Shown here in pieces: positions 26,744-40,403 of a stretch of 64,000 nt of DNA. The position numbers were made by a program, and so were the translations under genes. Below the pieces are notes generated by a model. It had not been told where the DNA came from, did no database searches, and saw only the letters and a list, made by a program, of their open reading frames with translations. Source of the stretch: Pampus argenteus (Eukaryota; Chordata; Actinopteri; Scombriformes; Stromateidae); the NCBI GenBank assembly GCA_036937835.1, contig CM072877.1, positions 17,414,001 to 17,478,000 on the forward strand, read 5' to 3'. The stretch's first letter is position 1; each line of letters starts with the position of its first letter.

Positions 26744-27089
26744 TGGCCATGATGCTGCTGGAAAAAAAAAAGTGAACTGCTCACTTGAGGTTGGGAGTTG
26801 GGAGTTGAGGTTGAGGTGAGGGCATAAGATTGACAGGCGGATTGATGCCATATCAGCACTAATTCGGGTGTTGAACTGAACTGTCGTAGTGAAGATTTAA
26901 CCATCTGTCTACTTTTGCAGCCCTCACCTATGGACATAAAGCTTTGGGTAGTGACAGAAAGAATGAGATTATGGATACAAGTGGCTGACATGAGTTTTCT
27001 TCACATAATGGATCAACTCATGTTAGATATAGTGCAAAGAGCTCAATGTCTGAATCCAAGGGGAATTCAGACATTCAGGCATGTGATAT

Positions 27090-27250
27090 ATATATATATA
27101 TGGACCTTTAGATGCCTTTTAGGTGTGTTGAACTGGGACGACACCTCAGGGAAATCTGGCTCGAACACAGCTTGGGAGAAGGATGTCTGGACCATCCCCG
27201 CTTATCCTTCTCTCTCTCCCAGATAAGTGGTTGAAATAGATGGATAAAAT
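27090..27250 (+). mobile_element. degenerate LINE 3'-end fragment
   Basis: The text GAACTGGGACGACACC, CTCAGGGAAATCTGG and the closing CAGATAAGTGGTTGAA...GATGGATAAA resembles the 3' ends of teleost L2/Rex-like retroposons, which commonly end in ATAAGCGG..GA..ATGGATGG. No open reverse transcriptase frame remains. Assignment is from memory of the consensus style. Confidence 0.45.
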
Positions 27251-28011
27251 AATCAGCTACCATACAAGATCAATCAGGAAGGGAAAAAAAATCAATTTCT
27301 TAGCCACAATAGACCAGAATGCTATAGGTACACAGTGTGCAAGACACACTGAGTCTTGAATGATAGGCATGCACCAATGTGCATATACTGATTCTTACCT
27401 GTGAATGAAAGCCTCTTCGTTTCTGGGGTTTATTGAAAGTCTTTCAGAGGAACAGGAAATCACAAACTGAAATAGACGTTGAAGTGGGTGCACCACTGAG
27501 GCGCCCTATAAACACTCATCACAGAAGTGTCACAGATTGATGATAACTAACAGTGTAAGAATACCTAAGGGTGGATTATTCCTTAAAAAGTTAATGCTTC
27601 CTGATGCCTGCCTTGGTGCCATTAAAGATGTAACACCCAGGTTTATTTGATCCATCTGGGGTTTTTTGTTTTTTTTTTTTGATGATGAAACATCGATGTT
27701 ATACTTCTAACGCCGTGTGCTTGGCATTTTCTAATCCAGCTGTCATTTTAGGTAACGGTTAATGACACCTCGCACAAACAAAAGTAATATGAAGTCAGCC
27801 CTTAAACACAGATCAGTTTGACTGTATCAAGGGTGATCAGAGTTGTGCTGGTGAGACACAAAGAGGTGGAGACGTGTTCAGAGCTTCAACACGCAGCTAT
27901 TAGAAAAGAAAAGTCATCTTTGTGTTGGTAATGCAGGGTGGGCTCAGTAAGTCAGAGTGAAGGTGAGTGAGAGAAAGAGGGAAACCAACAGAGAGATGGA
28001 GATTAGTAGTA

Positions 28012-28044
<33 letters not shown>

Positions 28045-28082
28045 TGTGTGTGTGTGGGTGTGTGTGTGGGTGTGTGTGTGTG
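28012..28082. repeat. (TG)n microsatellite with TGGG interruptions
   Basis: About 71 bases of GT repeat. Confidence 0.97.
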
Positions 28083-28359
28083 GACAGACTGGAGATCCAG
28101 CAGTCTGGGCTGCTGCTGGTACCAGGGGAGAAGAGTGATGACAGCAGTGAGCAGTGTCAACTTAATACCATTAGATGAATTATTCTCCCCATCAGTCAGT
28201 CTGGCACTGGACACTGAGTATCCCAGATTTGACAAGGACTAGTCCAGCCTGTCACTGACCCACTGATTATAGTACAAGGAGTAAAGAGGAGAGATTTCAT
28301 GTTTTTCACTTATAATAACTTAGAACATGGAGATAAAAATATTTAACATCAAGCAATTT

Positions 28360-28770
28360 GAATCAGCTTTATTGGCCAAGTATGTATATACATACATACA
28401 AGGAATTTGACTTAATGTACTCACATTAATCATTTCACGACCCCTCAGATTTATCTGGTGACTCTTTGGAGGGCCCCCGACCCCTAGGTTGGGAACCACT
28501 GGACTAAACTAGCTAACTGTATATAAAGTAGTTGAAACTAGCTCCACCTGCAGCAGCTACAACAGAAACATGCTGCTCTAACACTGATGCTTCAGTATTA
28601 ATAATCTAATGATGTCATATATAATAATATATCAGTCAGAGGGATTGCAAATACTTTTACTTTTAGTAGGATTTTTCATTCATACTTTTACTTGTAATGA
28701 AGTATTTTTATATTGCTGAATTGGTACTTTTAAGTAAAGGATCTGAATACTTTTTCCAAATCTGCATATA
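28360..28770 (+). mobile_element. cluster of diverged interspersed repeats (fish-type, DNA-transposon-like)
   Basis: Starts with CAGCTTTATTGGCCAAGTAT, passes through CCTAGGTTGGGAACCACTGG, then into TACTTTTAAGTAAAGGATC...GAATAC. All three phrases are common in interspersed repeats of percomorph fishes; the last resembles one end of a short non-autonomous DNA element. No coding capacity. Confidence 0.5.
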
Positions 28771-30445
28771 GTAGGTGGTTATGTGCAGTATATACATATA
28801 TTTCATATATATTTCAGTCATATTTAGCATGCATATTAGCTTGTGATTTTTATAGTCAGTTTATTGGTCCTTTTCACAGCAGCTGCTGATAAGCACAAAT
28901 GTAACTTGTCACATAAATGATGCGTCTCTGTCCAAAGTGTCCCAGAAATGGTCACATCAGCATTTGATTTCCACTTTAGTGAACTTATGTAATTCTGGGT
29001 AGATGACAATAAGGGAATCTATCATAGCTTATTATCTGTCTTACACCATCTGCTTTTTTTTTTTTTACCTCCTGTTGGAGTATATTGCTCCACACAAACA
29101 TGGATGACAGTTATGAGACAGGAATTGATGTTACATCTTTTGAATAAATTGTGTGAAACTTATTGTCCCCTTAATGACTGAATTAACGAGTTTCCTACCT
29201 GACGGGGGAAATGAAGCGCGGCGCTCTCTACTGTAACTCATAATTGAATTAAACGATGTATAATCCTGAGAACCAAATTTCCAAAGAGGAGTTAATGTAA
29301 CACTACAGAGAATAGGAAACTAAAAGAAGCTACAGTGAGCTGGTTAGCATGTTAGCCAGCTGCACCAGTTTACCAACAGTTTCCCATGTCTCCAAGCTAT
29401 GACTTAAAGAGGTTATTTCACCTGCCAAACGTTATTTAACACGCCTCTGATCTGAAATCATCTTTTTCCTGCTTGTCTTTTTTTTTTTTTTTAAACTCTG
29501 TATAACCAAATTTTTGGATCATGAAGGCAAATACATTTTGCAAAAAGTGACTCAAATCACATTAATAAAAATAAAGATAGGATTTTTTTATTATCATCAA
29601 TGCATTAAACTCAACATAGTCCTAAGTAATATGTATTAATATTGTAAAGCTTATAAAGATATTTTTTGTTAATATAGAGGCCATTCACAACTTTAAGGTC
29701 ACATCAATACTGTAAGTGGAATAATTTATTTTCACTATAATTTAATTTATAAGTAACACAAAGGCAGAGTGTAAAAGTATTTTAGTCACGGGCTTCATAC
29801 ACTTTCTATAATAAATCATAAAAGCAACATTTTTTTTATCAGATGGGCGACCCTGTGTAGAAATCTTAAATAAAATAAGGTTCCTTGACATGAAAATGTT
29901 TGAAAACACTCAGAATAATTGATGTTAAAATGCTGTGAGCGATACAACCTCATTCTAATTAAATGTTTCTTATAGGATCGGTTGGAGATGCATCTGTCTC
30001 GCCAAGCAGACTGCGAAAGGAGTCTCCTGCGGGCCAAAGATGCTTCACTGGTTTGATTCTTCCTGGCATCACTGTCTCCACTCGATGTTTAATCAGAGGA
30101 AGTTTTTTGACCTGCTGAAAAGGTTTTGATGTTGAGATGACAGTGATGAATTACCTCCATGTGCTGTGACCTCAGGTGGTACATTTGCACTTTCCTAATT
30201 TAATCTTTCTCCTTTTTCTTTCTTTTTTTTTAAACTTATATCTTTTTTTTTGGCAGGATGCAGTAGATGATTCCAAGCGACTCTAATCAATATAAAATCA
30301 AGTTTGGGCAAGTTTGGTTCTCTGACATTTTTCAAAACATAAACACCCATCTGAAAATTGAAGTTGTCACACTCAATTCTCAGGAACAAAATACAAGAAT
30401 TGGAGCAAAAAATAACACCTTGGACTGACTTTGAAGCTACACTTT

Positions 30446-30467
30446 CACACACACACACACACACACT
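30446..30467. repeat. (CA)n microsatellite
   Basis: Short CA run. Confidence 0.85.
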
Positions 30468-30805
30468 GATAGACTCTGCACTGTAGAAACAGGATTACAA
30501 ATCATTTAAATGACACAGACTGAAGTATCCCAGCAGTCAAGGCTACTCAGAGAAGCCAACCAGTTGCTATTTTAGTGGCTATTAGGGTCAGTGTCTCTAT
30601 TTTGATAAAGGGTGAATTGCTGTAATGTGGGACATTTAAACTCCAATGGGTGTGGCGTGATTGGACATTTGTGAGGTCAAGTGACTTAGATCACATGGTA
30701 TCACAGCTTGTGTTAACCCATTGTTTTTTATTGACTTGTATTTGTTTGTAGAAGACATATACCCACTGGATTACTGCAATTATGCACGGATATAGGACAT
30801 ATATC

Positions 30806-30926
30806 ATATATATATATATATATATATTGTGATATACAGTATATATACACACACTCTATAAAGCCAGTGTTTGTAATTGGTGTATACATGCTGTGGTATG
30901 CATGTACAGGTCTCTTTATGATGATG

Positions 30927-30960
<34 letters not shown>
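30806..30960. repeat. (TA)n and (CA)n microsatellites
   Basis: A TA run at 30806-30827 and a CA run at 30930-30960 about 100 bp apart. Confidence 0.92.
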
Positions 30961-30963
<3 letters not shown>

Positions 30964-31700
30964 GTTTTAGTGGGTGAATTTACATCAGTAAATGACCAAG
31001 TCTGGATTCTATTTTCTCATTTCGCAAATGATTTAATGGCAAATAAAAGCGCATGAGAGGAATGTGAGATTGTGCTGCCAGATATCATGAAATATTCAGT
31101 TGAGTGCACAGACACTGAAATGATTTTATCACCCGATTCATTCGAATCTGTTAATCATATGCTGATGGAAAGCTAAGAAATGTGGTCTGCCACCTGAGAA
31201 AATAGATATGAATCGATCACATGAATGAATTAGATATATCACTAATAATATATACGTTTCCCAACATTGTTGAAAACGACTAATAAATGTCTTGCATATG
31301 TTTTTATAGTCTTCGGAGCAAACTAAAAGAGTGCTTTTTGTAATAATAACCACTGACTGATGCACAAACAAAAATCTTTCCTATAAAATCCAGATTTAAA
31401 AAAACAAAAACAAAAACATAATAAATCATTCTGGACAAACATGAGCAGAAATGATGAACCCATAAAAGAGAAAATGACTCAAAACATTTGTCCATTACAG
31501 TGTCTACAAGCCCTACTGCTGAATCCATGAGCTGCTAATGCAACCACAGAGCAGAGTGAGCACTTGCATGTTAAACAACTCCACAATGTTGACACTGTCC
31601 AAGTCGGCTTTTCACTGCTCTCAAATCCATTAACAACGCCCCCGTTTCATTCCTACCTGTGCTTAAACAACATTTTCATCAGCAGAGATGTACACCATCT

Positions 31701-31740
31701 GTGAGGATGGGTGAGGAGAGGTGAGGATGGGTGAGGAGAG
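31701..31740. repeat. 20-bp tandem duplication
   Basis: The unit GTGAGGATGGGTGAGGAGAG occurs twice, perfectly, with a partial third copy. Confidence 0.9.
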
Positions 31741-32955
31741 GGTGAGAGGAAAAGAGCGCTATAGTCGGAGAAATATTGTAAGAAACTGTTGACAGCTAAC
31801 ACAGCCACATATAAATATCTCCTGATTGAATCTGAGAGCAAACAATATTGGTTTCTGTGTTCATCGACCTGGTAAACCCTCCACTGTATATGAAGGTTTT
31901 TTTTGGGGGTTTTTTGTCTCCAAAATGTCAAGCCATAAAAGAGCTGCCGCTCCACCACCGAACCTTTCTCTCTTCTTCATGTCTTAGGACAGAGCAACAC
32001 GATAAACCTGCCGTAAATGCATTCATTTATTCTGGAGCTTTTCCTCACATAACATCTACTGATTTAAAAGGTTAAGTAGATGCGTTCCTTATTTTGCCTG
32101 CTGTCTTCATTTCTCTGTGGTTTTTCCAGATGGAGGCAGCTTACAAATATGTATCAAGCACATATCTTGGTCTATATTAATATTAAGGGTCTCTACTGGA
32201 ATATCTTTGTATGATTTATAGTTAAAGAAACTTCTATTTTATCTTATACCCTTCACGCAGCTTCAGTCGTCTCTTTCTGCAGATCCTCAGGCTACGTAAA
32301 CAAACAGTTGTAGTCAGATTTCACTTCTTTGTACGCGTTTAAGCCCAAAATATGCGAGCGGACATGAAAAACCTAATCTGACAACACCACCGGGAGGAAG
32401 TAGAGGTCATTTTGTGAAGTGAAGAACGTTGTGAACATATAAAAGACACAAACCGACAGCAGAGCCGACAAGTGCATCTGTTAAGTCGATAATTCACTCT
32501 GTCCTTGTTTGTCTCTTTTGAATGACATCAAGAGGGCTGAAAAAAAAAAGCCACACTCACACTGTGTCTAGGAGTAATTAATGCTGTTAATACGGGCTCG
32601 TCCTTGTCTGCTGTTTGGGTCCTGTACCACACAGGTGTCTTTGACCCCGTCTCTCTACAGGGGACCACCAAAGCATAGAGGAGAGGCCCGCAGCTTCAAA
32701 GCTGATACTCTGGGATCCTGAAAATAGAACTGAAGCCCCCGTATGTGAGTGAAGGAGGAGAAAAAGGACCATATGCTCTTCCTTCTGGCCGTGAAATAAT
32801 TTGATATCTAATTTAATCAAGTGTTGAGTTTTACATGAGTGGGACAACGCTTCTCCTGCTGAGAAAAAGGTTCAAAGTCACATCGTTGGCTATTAGTGCC
32901 AACGATTATTGTTTTGAGCAATCTCATATTTTAGGTTTTATCCAACCTAAATGTG

Positions 32956-32958
<3 letters not shown>

Positions 32959-32992
<34 letters not shown>
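32959..32992. repeat. (AT)n microsatellite
   Basis: Perfect AT run of 34 bases. Confidence 0.95.
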
Positions 32993-32996
<4 letters not shown>

Positions 32997-34429
32997 CAAA
33001 CTTTCAACATCCCAGATGTTTGAATCCTTCACAATAATAGCGGAGAGGAACAAAGGAGATCCGTAGGACGTTCAGGATTAGTTCATTTTTTGCATGTTAA
33101 TGAAATCTTCTGACACTTATTTGAATATTCTTCTAAATATGAACCAAACTCATGTGTTATTTACCTGGATTTCTGCAGGGAAAACATCACCGGCTGCGCG
33201 TGGTGTATTTACACATCAAACATCTCCCTCGCTTCCCCATCACTGCTCTCTCCTTCTTTTTTTTTTTTTTGTCTTTTAGTTTTCCTCCGATCTCTTCCCA
33301 TCTGCTCTTATCTCCTCTCTAATCCTTTTTTACGCTGCGTTTGTTTTTGCTCTCCTTTTGCCATATTATAATAATAATAATAATCACTTCAAAAATCAAA
33401 CCATTGTAAATCATTTAATTTGTTCAGTGCTCTGATACTTAAAAGTGACTGAACGCAAAGGTTGCAGAGTGTCACAATAATGACACAGCTGCAGTTAATA
33501 AACTTGATTATGTTTGAGATGCATAAAGTTTGAGTACTTCAGCTGAGCTAATGAGCACGCATTGACAGAAATAAATGACATCGTGAAGAAGAAGAAGAGT
33601 GAGGCGGCTCGTTTTAAGCCTCTGCACAGCCACACTGCTGCTGTCACTTAGCTGATTAGACCTCTCTTCACTGCGTGGGCGTGTGCACACTGAGCTTGAT
33701 TGACATCTGCCTGACTCTCCTTGTGTTTTGTTGCACCTTTAGGATCATCTTGTCCTATTTTAACTCAAGTTTCATAGATATCGTCCTATCACAGAAGCAT
33801 TTCCTGGACTCATGGCTGTATCCTATCATATCCCAGACCTCATATCGTATCTTATCTTAAGAAATCTAACAGACTGAAGGTGTAAACTCAGTTCTTCAAT
33901 CGACACCCATCCTGTCGTGCCTGTATCCGTGTTTCGAATGCATCCTTCATTACAACGTGATATCAACGGTTGTCTCACTTCACACTTTCTGTTTTAGCTT
34001 CGATCGCGTCAGTGAAGGAGAGGAAAACACATCTTTTTGTGAAGTTGATAAAGTTGATATTAATACCTGGTCCAAGAAATGTAAAGCGTCATCATACAGT
34101 TTGAGTAGCATTTCAGTTATATTTCAGTACTCATGTTGTTCCCTATCTTCATTGTTATTGCCATAAAGACCTAACAACAGTGGTGTTGCCATTGATAGCC
34201 TAACTTAAGATAAGACGGGATTTTAAATGCAGTTAGGAAACATGTTCATCTGTAATACCACAAATCCTAAATGTCATCCTAAACTGACATAAGATGGTGT
34301 TTCAGAAGTTTCTGTAATGAGGCCTCAGGAGAAGTTATCTTTTTTTTCTATTCTTTTAATAACAATGAACTTTGTTTTTAAGTGCTTGCAAACACCATAT
34401 GGTTTCACCCAGTATCGGCCTAAAAAAGA

Positions 34430-34469
34430 GGTCTAATCAGCCAGAATAACTGAAAACACCTGCGTGGGT
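34430..34469 (+). repeat. 40-bp dispersed repeat, copy 2
   Basis: Second copy of the segment at 8684-8723, with six substitutions and no gaps. Confidence 0.6.
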
Positions 34470-36811
34470 GTGCACAGGCTCTAACAAAGCTTCCTACGCT
34501 TTTGAACACATACCCATCGTTCTCAAAGCCTCCGCTGTGGCAAGAAGAAGAAATTTCCACGTACACTTTAACTTCTGGCTTTAAGTCCTTGTACACTTTT
34601 AGTTTTCTTTTTTTAACTTCTGTGTCATGACAAACATTACATCAGTCCCACTTGGGAAAAAAAAGACATCACGATTTATACAAAAGGTCAAAAAATGTTG
34701 TCTTCTGCAAGTGATCAACACTTTTCTTCCAGAACATTTCCCCTCATATGGTGTTTTGAGAATAGCGATGGAGTCCAAAACCTCATTGTTCTCCTCTGTT
34801 TTTCCTTACATATCGTACTAATGCACGCAAATCTCATCGAAACCTATTTAGTCTTAGCTTCATTTTTAATCCGACAATAAATAGACAAATAAAAGATTTC
34901 GTCTTCAGAGAAGCACTGAGACAATATTTAAGCTTCCATGTTGGGAAACAGGAAGTGATTGATGACACGATAACATAATTCAGCTGAATAAATATAAATA
35001 TACTAAACTCCTTCATGGCCACGTATATTACAGTATATTTGCTGCTGTACAGTGTAAATGTAAATGTTTTATTTTTATTTTATACTCATTCTGCATGTTT
35101 AATATTCCTTGTAAAGTGTCTGATGTCACAGGCATCTCAGCTCTGTTTTATGGCTGTTCTGCAGTTTAATGGTTTGCTTCACATGTCGAATTTTAAAGCA
35201 GATTGTCTCAAACACCTCGGTCTGACATGACAATGCATTTATTATTTTCTTACGAGCTTTACTGATCTTTATTGCTTATGTCTAGTTGTCTAATTGGATC
35301 AGCTAACGATTGAGAGCCTGCAGCGGTGACATGGTGGCTGTCGGTCAACCAAACAGGCCTCTATTTAGATCACTAAGACATCACTACACTTAATAATGTT
35401 TGAGGCTGACACGTTTGTGATGTTTTTACGGATAAAAATGTCTTTTATTAGTGATGGTTCATTTTACTAATCTCACGTATTAAATTAAGATGAGTTGTCA
35501 CAAGGTGCATCATCAAATAATGGAGACAAAAGCAGCCTGTGTGTTGTTGTTTTTTTGACATAATCTTACATATAAATGATGATTATGAGCACCTCGACAT
35601 ACAAACACAGCAGTGCTGTTGGAGAAGTGTGTGTAACGCTCGGGTGGCCAGCCTTAATTACATTAGAAAAGCGACATCTTGAACTATAGCCAGCCCTCAA
35701 TCTCAAAGTCTATTAGAGCGGAAAAGCCTGTTATTAATATCCCAAAATGACAGGCCCCGTGTTGTAATATTATCTCATTCTCCCTCCGCTATCTGATTCA
35801 TATGTAAGTAGGTCAACGGTGCAGGAGTCTGGCTATGAATGGGCTCTGTTAGCTGAAGATCCACAGGCTCAAAGCAATTACACATTAACACAGGGGGCTC
35901 CGTCCCAAATTTCCCTTTTTTAATGTCTGGCACTTGACCCGTCAGCTCCAGACCACACATTAAACGCACTCTTTAATAATTAGATTTTCAGTTAGAAACA
36001 CTACATATCTGATTTAATTATCCATTAAGTACTTTCTTAGTAGTAGAATGTACTGCATTTATATTTTTCCCCTTCATGGATGGTGAAAGATAGGTGTGTA
36101 AAAAATGTAAAAATTTAAAATTCAATGTTTAGTTTTACTATCATTATACGGTACAGGGTTATATGCACAGAAAATATATATTAAAATATTTAAAATTAGA
36201 CATAACATTGGCAATTAAATGGAACAAAGTATATAAAAGTACAGATGAAAGAAGACATAAAAGAAGGAAACACTATATTTACAAGGACTATACATAGTTA
36301 TATACAGTATTCATAAAATTATTATTACAGGATGAAAATGTCATATAACAGCATCTGTTTGCTGCCACAACAATCCACCCAGAAAACTAACAGCGTATTT
36401 AGACTCCAGTAACTCCACATAATTAATAAATCCATGACTCCCTCGTTCTCTACAGTTTTAGCTGTTAGTTTTTCCTTATCATATTCTTTATTTATTCCTT
36501 TAAAAAGTCATAATGACCTCTGGAAAGTTTATTGCTGACTTTTTTTTTTTTTTTTTGCACTCCACATCTTGCAGTATGTGCTGAGAATATCTCAGTTTGC
36601 TGCTCTGTTTGCATTTATGGTTATGCTGCTGTAGTCAAAGCTGCTGCAAATGTGTACATCCACCTTTTAACCTTTGCTTCAAATGGCGAGTAATTTAAAA
36701 ACCCCCCAAAGGACACATTTTGTTTTAAATTATGCTATAATTTAAAGTGAAAGTCAGACAATTAGACAATCTGTATCTGAAATACATATTCCAGAGCTAT
36801 ATAGTTATAGG

Positions 36812-36965
36812 CAGCAATGGAAAGTAATTAAGTACTTTTACTGAAGTGAACTTGAGGTTTGCCATTTTTATAAAACTTTATACTTTTACTTCATTTCAGA
36901 TGCAAAATTTTGATAGTTTTTCTCCACTACATTTATCTCACAGATCTTTAGCTGGAACACTTTCT
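36812..36965 (+). mobile_element. diverged short interspersed element fragment
   Basis: Begins GGCAGCAATGGAAAGTAATT and continues TAAGTACTTTTACTGAAGTG...CTCCACTACATTTATC. This is the typical end of an abundant fish repeat that often pairs with the AAGTAAAGGATCTGAATAC end seen at about 28735. No coding capacity. Confidence 0.5.
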
Positions 36966-37826
36966 GCTTTGAACTGTGCAGGTTTGTCTGTCCCATAGTG
37001 ACCTCTAAACCACATGTTGCTCCTGGGTGTTGCTGACCTCTGTTGACACATCACCTGTTGTTGTTGTTGTTGTTGTTGTCCTAATTGGAAGGAGCTACTG
37101 TATCTGTATATATATCCCTACCTGCTGTTTCTTCAACCTCAACCCAACTTTGATGCCCCACTTATCACCGCAGCCACTGTTGTGCTTAGGTAAGAAAAAA
37201 GTTTCTGCTTTACTCGCCCAATATATGCATTCTGATCATCGCAGATTCATCCTGTAAACACTGCATTAAATATTGATCACAGCATCATACACAACTGTTT
37301 TTTTAATGTTTTTTTTTTTATTTATTTGTTGCTGTGCTCAGCTTAATGCACACCACCGTGCACGGTTTTTTCTCCTAACGAGGCTCCCGTGTTGCTGAGA
37401 GTTGTCGTTTTCACCATCACTGATTTGATCAAAGCTTGAGGAATTACACATTATTGAAATTAGTGGTGCATGAGAGGACTTACAAGAACAATTTTATTAT
37501 AATAATCACAGAGGAAAGCAGTGGGAGTGTACTGTATATAAAGTTATTTTCTGGCCTAATGTACCGCAGGAAAAAGTCACATACATTGACTGTCCTGAAA
37601 TGCTTCTTTAAGGAGTCTTTGTCAGCGGGGAATAATCCGTGTTTTACTGCATGTCTGCTCACCAGACGCAGCCTGGGATCTTCTTTCATGTCAAAGTATC
37701 TGTGGAGCAAGACTTGTTAGATGTTAATAAAACATACATCATAGTGCAATCAATGGCATCCTTACCTGTTAAAACATCATTTAGCATTCATGTAGCATCT
37801 CAACTCCCAACACACATTCTCTGTCT

Positions 37827-37828
<2 letters not shown>

Positions 37829-37872
<44 letters not shown>
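37829..37872. repeat. (CA)n microsatellite
   Basis: Forty-four bases of CA repeat. A GTT trinucleotide run also lies at about 37056-37079. Confidence 0.95.
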
Positions 37873-37873
<1 letters not shown>

Positions 37874-38371
37874 CCCGGAGGTTATAAACATGAAGGCAGG
37901 ACTATCTGTTTAACTGGATGTGGCCGAACACATTGTAAAAAAAGCTCCATCAAAGGGAGTAATTTCCATCTTATATGAGGTGTAAAATAGCATGTGGTGA
38001 ATTAATGACCTTCCCGTGTGCACGTAAAGAGGGGGCCTCTTACACTTACACTATGGTATCATTTAACATTTATTTTTTTATTTTAAATAATACAATAAAT
38101 ATACTACAAAGGAACATTGGCTTTGGTAGAGTTACAAGTTCATCATTTTCTCTCCACTTCACAATTGCGGACATGACCTTTTTTTTTTTTTTTTTATTCA
38201 TCTGTAGCATTTAAAAAAAACGGATGTAACCTGATGAATAAAATGTGGACTGGAGATCATGTCACTCTACAGAATTATAACAAGAGAAAAAAACTTTACA
38301 ATTTCATGCATACAGATAGGTTTTAATGCTTCAAAAGACATACAAGAGTGGATGGCCACAGTAAACTTGAA

Positions 38372-38377
38372 TTTATT
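38372..38377 (-). terminator. col5a1: candidate polyadenylation signal AATAAA for col5a1
   Basis: TTTATT on the plus strand, with a GT-rich downstream element at about 38325-38360 on the minus strand. Most distal of several candidates. Confidence 0.35.
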
Positions 38378-40380
38378 GACATAAAAACCAATATATCTTC
38401 TATCCTCTTATCCTTACACAGGTTTTGACAAGACTGTGAAAACAAACAAACAGACAGACAAACGGAAAATCTACAAAAAAATAAAATAAAATAAAATAAA
38501 AAAAAAACAATGGCAGCATCACTGCTGGTTCTGGAAATTTACATAAATTTGTTTGTCCTTTTGTATTGAGAGCAAAGTGTTAAATTTGGGTGTACTGCAT
38601 CACAATGAAAAATAAAGCCAAAGATCTACAAGCATATTGCGTTATCTTAACAGAAATGGTTCAAGTCACATATTTGAAGATTTAAAAAAAATAAAAATAA
38701 AGAAAAAGGAAAAAACAAAACGAACCTACGTATGAAGGGCTGTAAAGATTCTGTGGTAGATACTAGTAGTGGTCATAAGCATAGAGAGTGCATAGTTTGA
38801 ACAAAGAGCATCATTACAAATAAGGGCAAAAATATTAGACCGACAAGCTGCAAGAGCAAACTCTTTCATCTGGCTACCTTGGTGACGTTCCTCTACTGTG
38901 ACTAAATCAAGAAAAAGTACTTTTCAAGTTGTTTCCCATACAAAAAAAAAAAAAAGATTTCAAGCCACCACGGCACTTAAAGCTTAATACATAGGTGAAC
39001 ACCTTTGGTTGGAAGGCTTTAGGGTTTCATACATCAAATCTTTGCACTTTAGACCATATCCCAAACACATGTCCGCTTCTCATCTTCCATCAGTTTGATG
39101 TGATGATCCAACAGCAAGTGCCAAAATGCAGCATCTCAGAGCAATGATATGCAAAGCCAACAGCACCACCTCAACTTTTTCCTCTTGTCATTCCAACTTT
39201 TGGTTTCACATTTTCTCATATCTGCGTGGTCCGCTGAAGCAGAAGATAACATACGGCAACATGCTGCACTGCTTGGTCGAACCGATATGTAGAGAAATGG
39301 CATGCAAACACCACCGCTGAACATTAAAATATAAAAATAATAAAAAATAAAAAGTAGATGCAGCAAAGATCCACCTGTGTCAGGCGTGTTGGAGAGTGGA
39401 GAGTCAAGGGGTAGACGGTGATGGAATATTCTCACCACAAATTTCCTTTCATTCAAACAACACAAACTAGAAAAATACATAGCACCACAGAAGAGAGAAA
39501 ATAGCACCTAGGTTTTGATTTCTTTGTGTTTTCATTAAAATGTGACATCATCAGCTCCCACTGCATAGTCGGACAGATGAGTTTTGAGCAAAAAAAAATA
39601 AAAAATAAAAAATAAAATTAGAAGCTGTTTATTAAGTTAATGAAATTTGCCACCAAAAAAAAAAAAAAAAAAAGGCAATCTGTTCAGAGGGCACAAGAGG
39701 AGGAATGTATTCTGTCTTTTTTTTTTCTTTGTTCGTTATGCAAATCAACTGTCACATAATATCACAGAGCTTGTTTTCGTCTTTTATTTCCATTCTGTTC
39801 TTAAATTACAACAAGGTGTGCTCCACAACTGCAACAAGACAGGAATTCCCGATTCTCTCTCTCTCTTTTTTTTTTTTGTATTTGTTTGTTTCTGTTTTTC
39901 AATTTACAAGTCGAATTTCCTCACGTCCAAAATATTTTCTACCATTTAGATGTTATCCCTGTATCCATCGTCTCCTACCTCACAATTAGTAAAGTCACAT
40001 GCATGTTTTGAAGCCAGAAGCAATAAACATTAACCAGGAAAAAAAAAAATATACAGAATGTACTTACAAACATAAAAATTATTTATATATATTTATATAT
40101 AAGATCCATTCCGAGAGAATGGGAAGACAATTATGCACAAACAAAGCTCCTGTAGTGAATGAGCAAACGAAAAACAAACAAAAGACAAGTGGAAAAAAAG
40201 CCCGGGGAAACGAGGGAAAAACATGAGATCAAAACTAAAGAAAAGAAAAGAGCTAAATCAGATGGAGTCCGTGGCAAATGCTGCGAGCGTCTGGAACGGC
40301 TGCAGCTCTCAGGGTTGCCTTCGTTGTTTGGGATAAAAGAAAAAATCTAAATCAAGTGTGATGACATGGGGCTAGAGTCG

Positions 40381-40403
40381 TGTGTGTGTGTGTGTGTGTG
40401 TGT
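40381..40403. repeat. (TG)n microsatellite in the putative col5a1 3' UTR
   Basis: GT run on the plus strand, CA repeat on the transcript, about 290 bp past the stop codon. Confidence 0.9.

Larger units (their letters stand above)
8100..38340. other. gene-poor interval between olfm1 and col5a1
   Basis: About 30 kb with no gene I can identify. It holds the repeats and microsatellites listed separately and three weak exon candidates. Open frames here are short, lack family resemblance and often run through simple repeats. In mammals, from memory, ficolin genes lie between these neighbours; I see no fibrinogen-like or collagen-like ficolin exon here. Conserved non-coding enhancers could be present but cannot be recognised without alignment. 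Confidence 0.6.
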
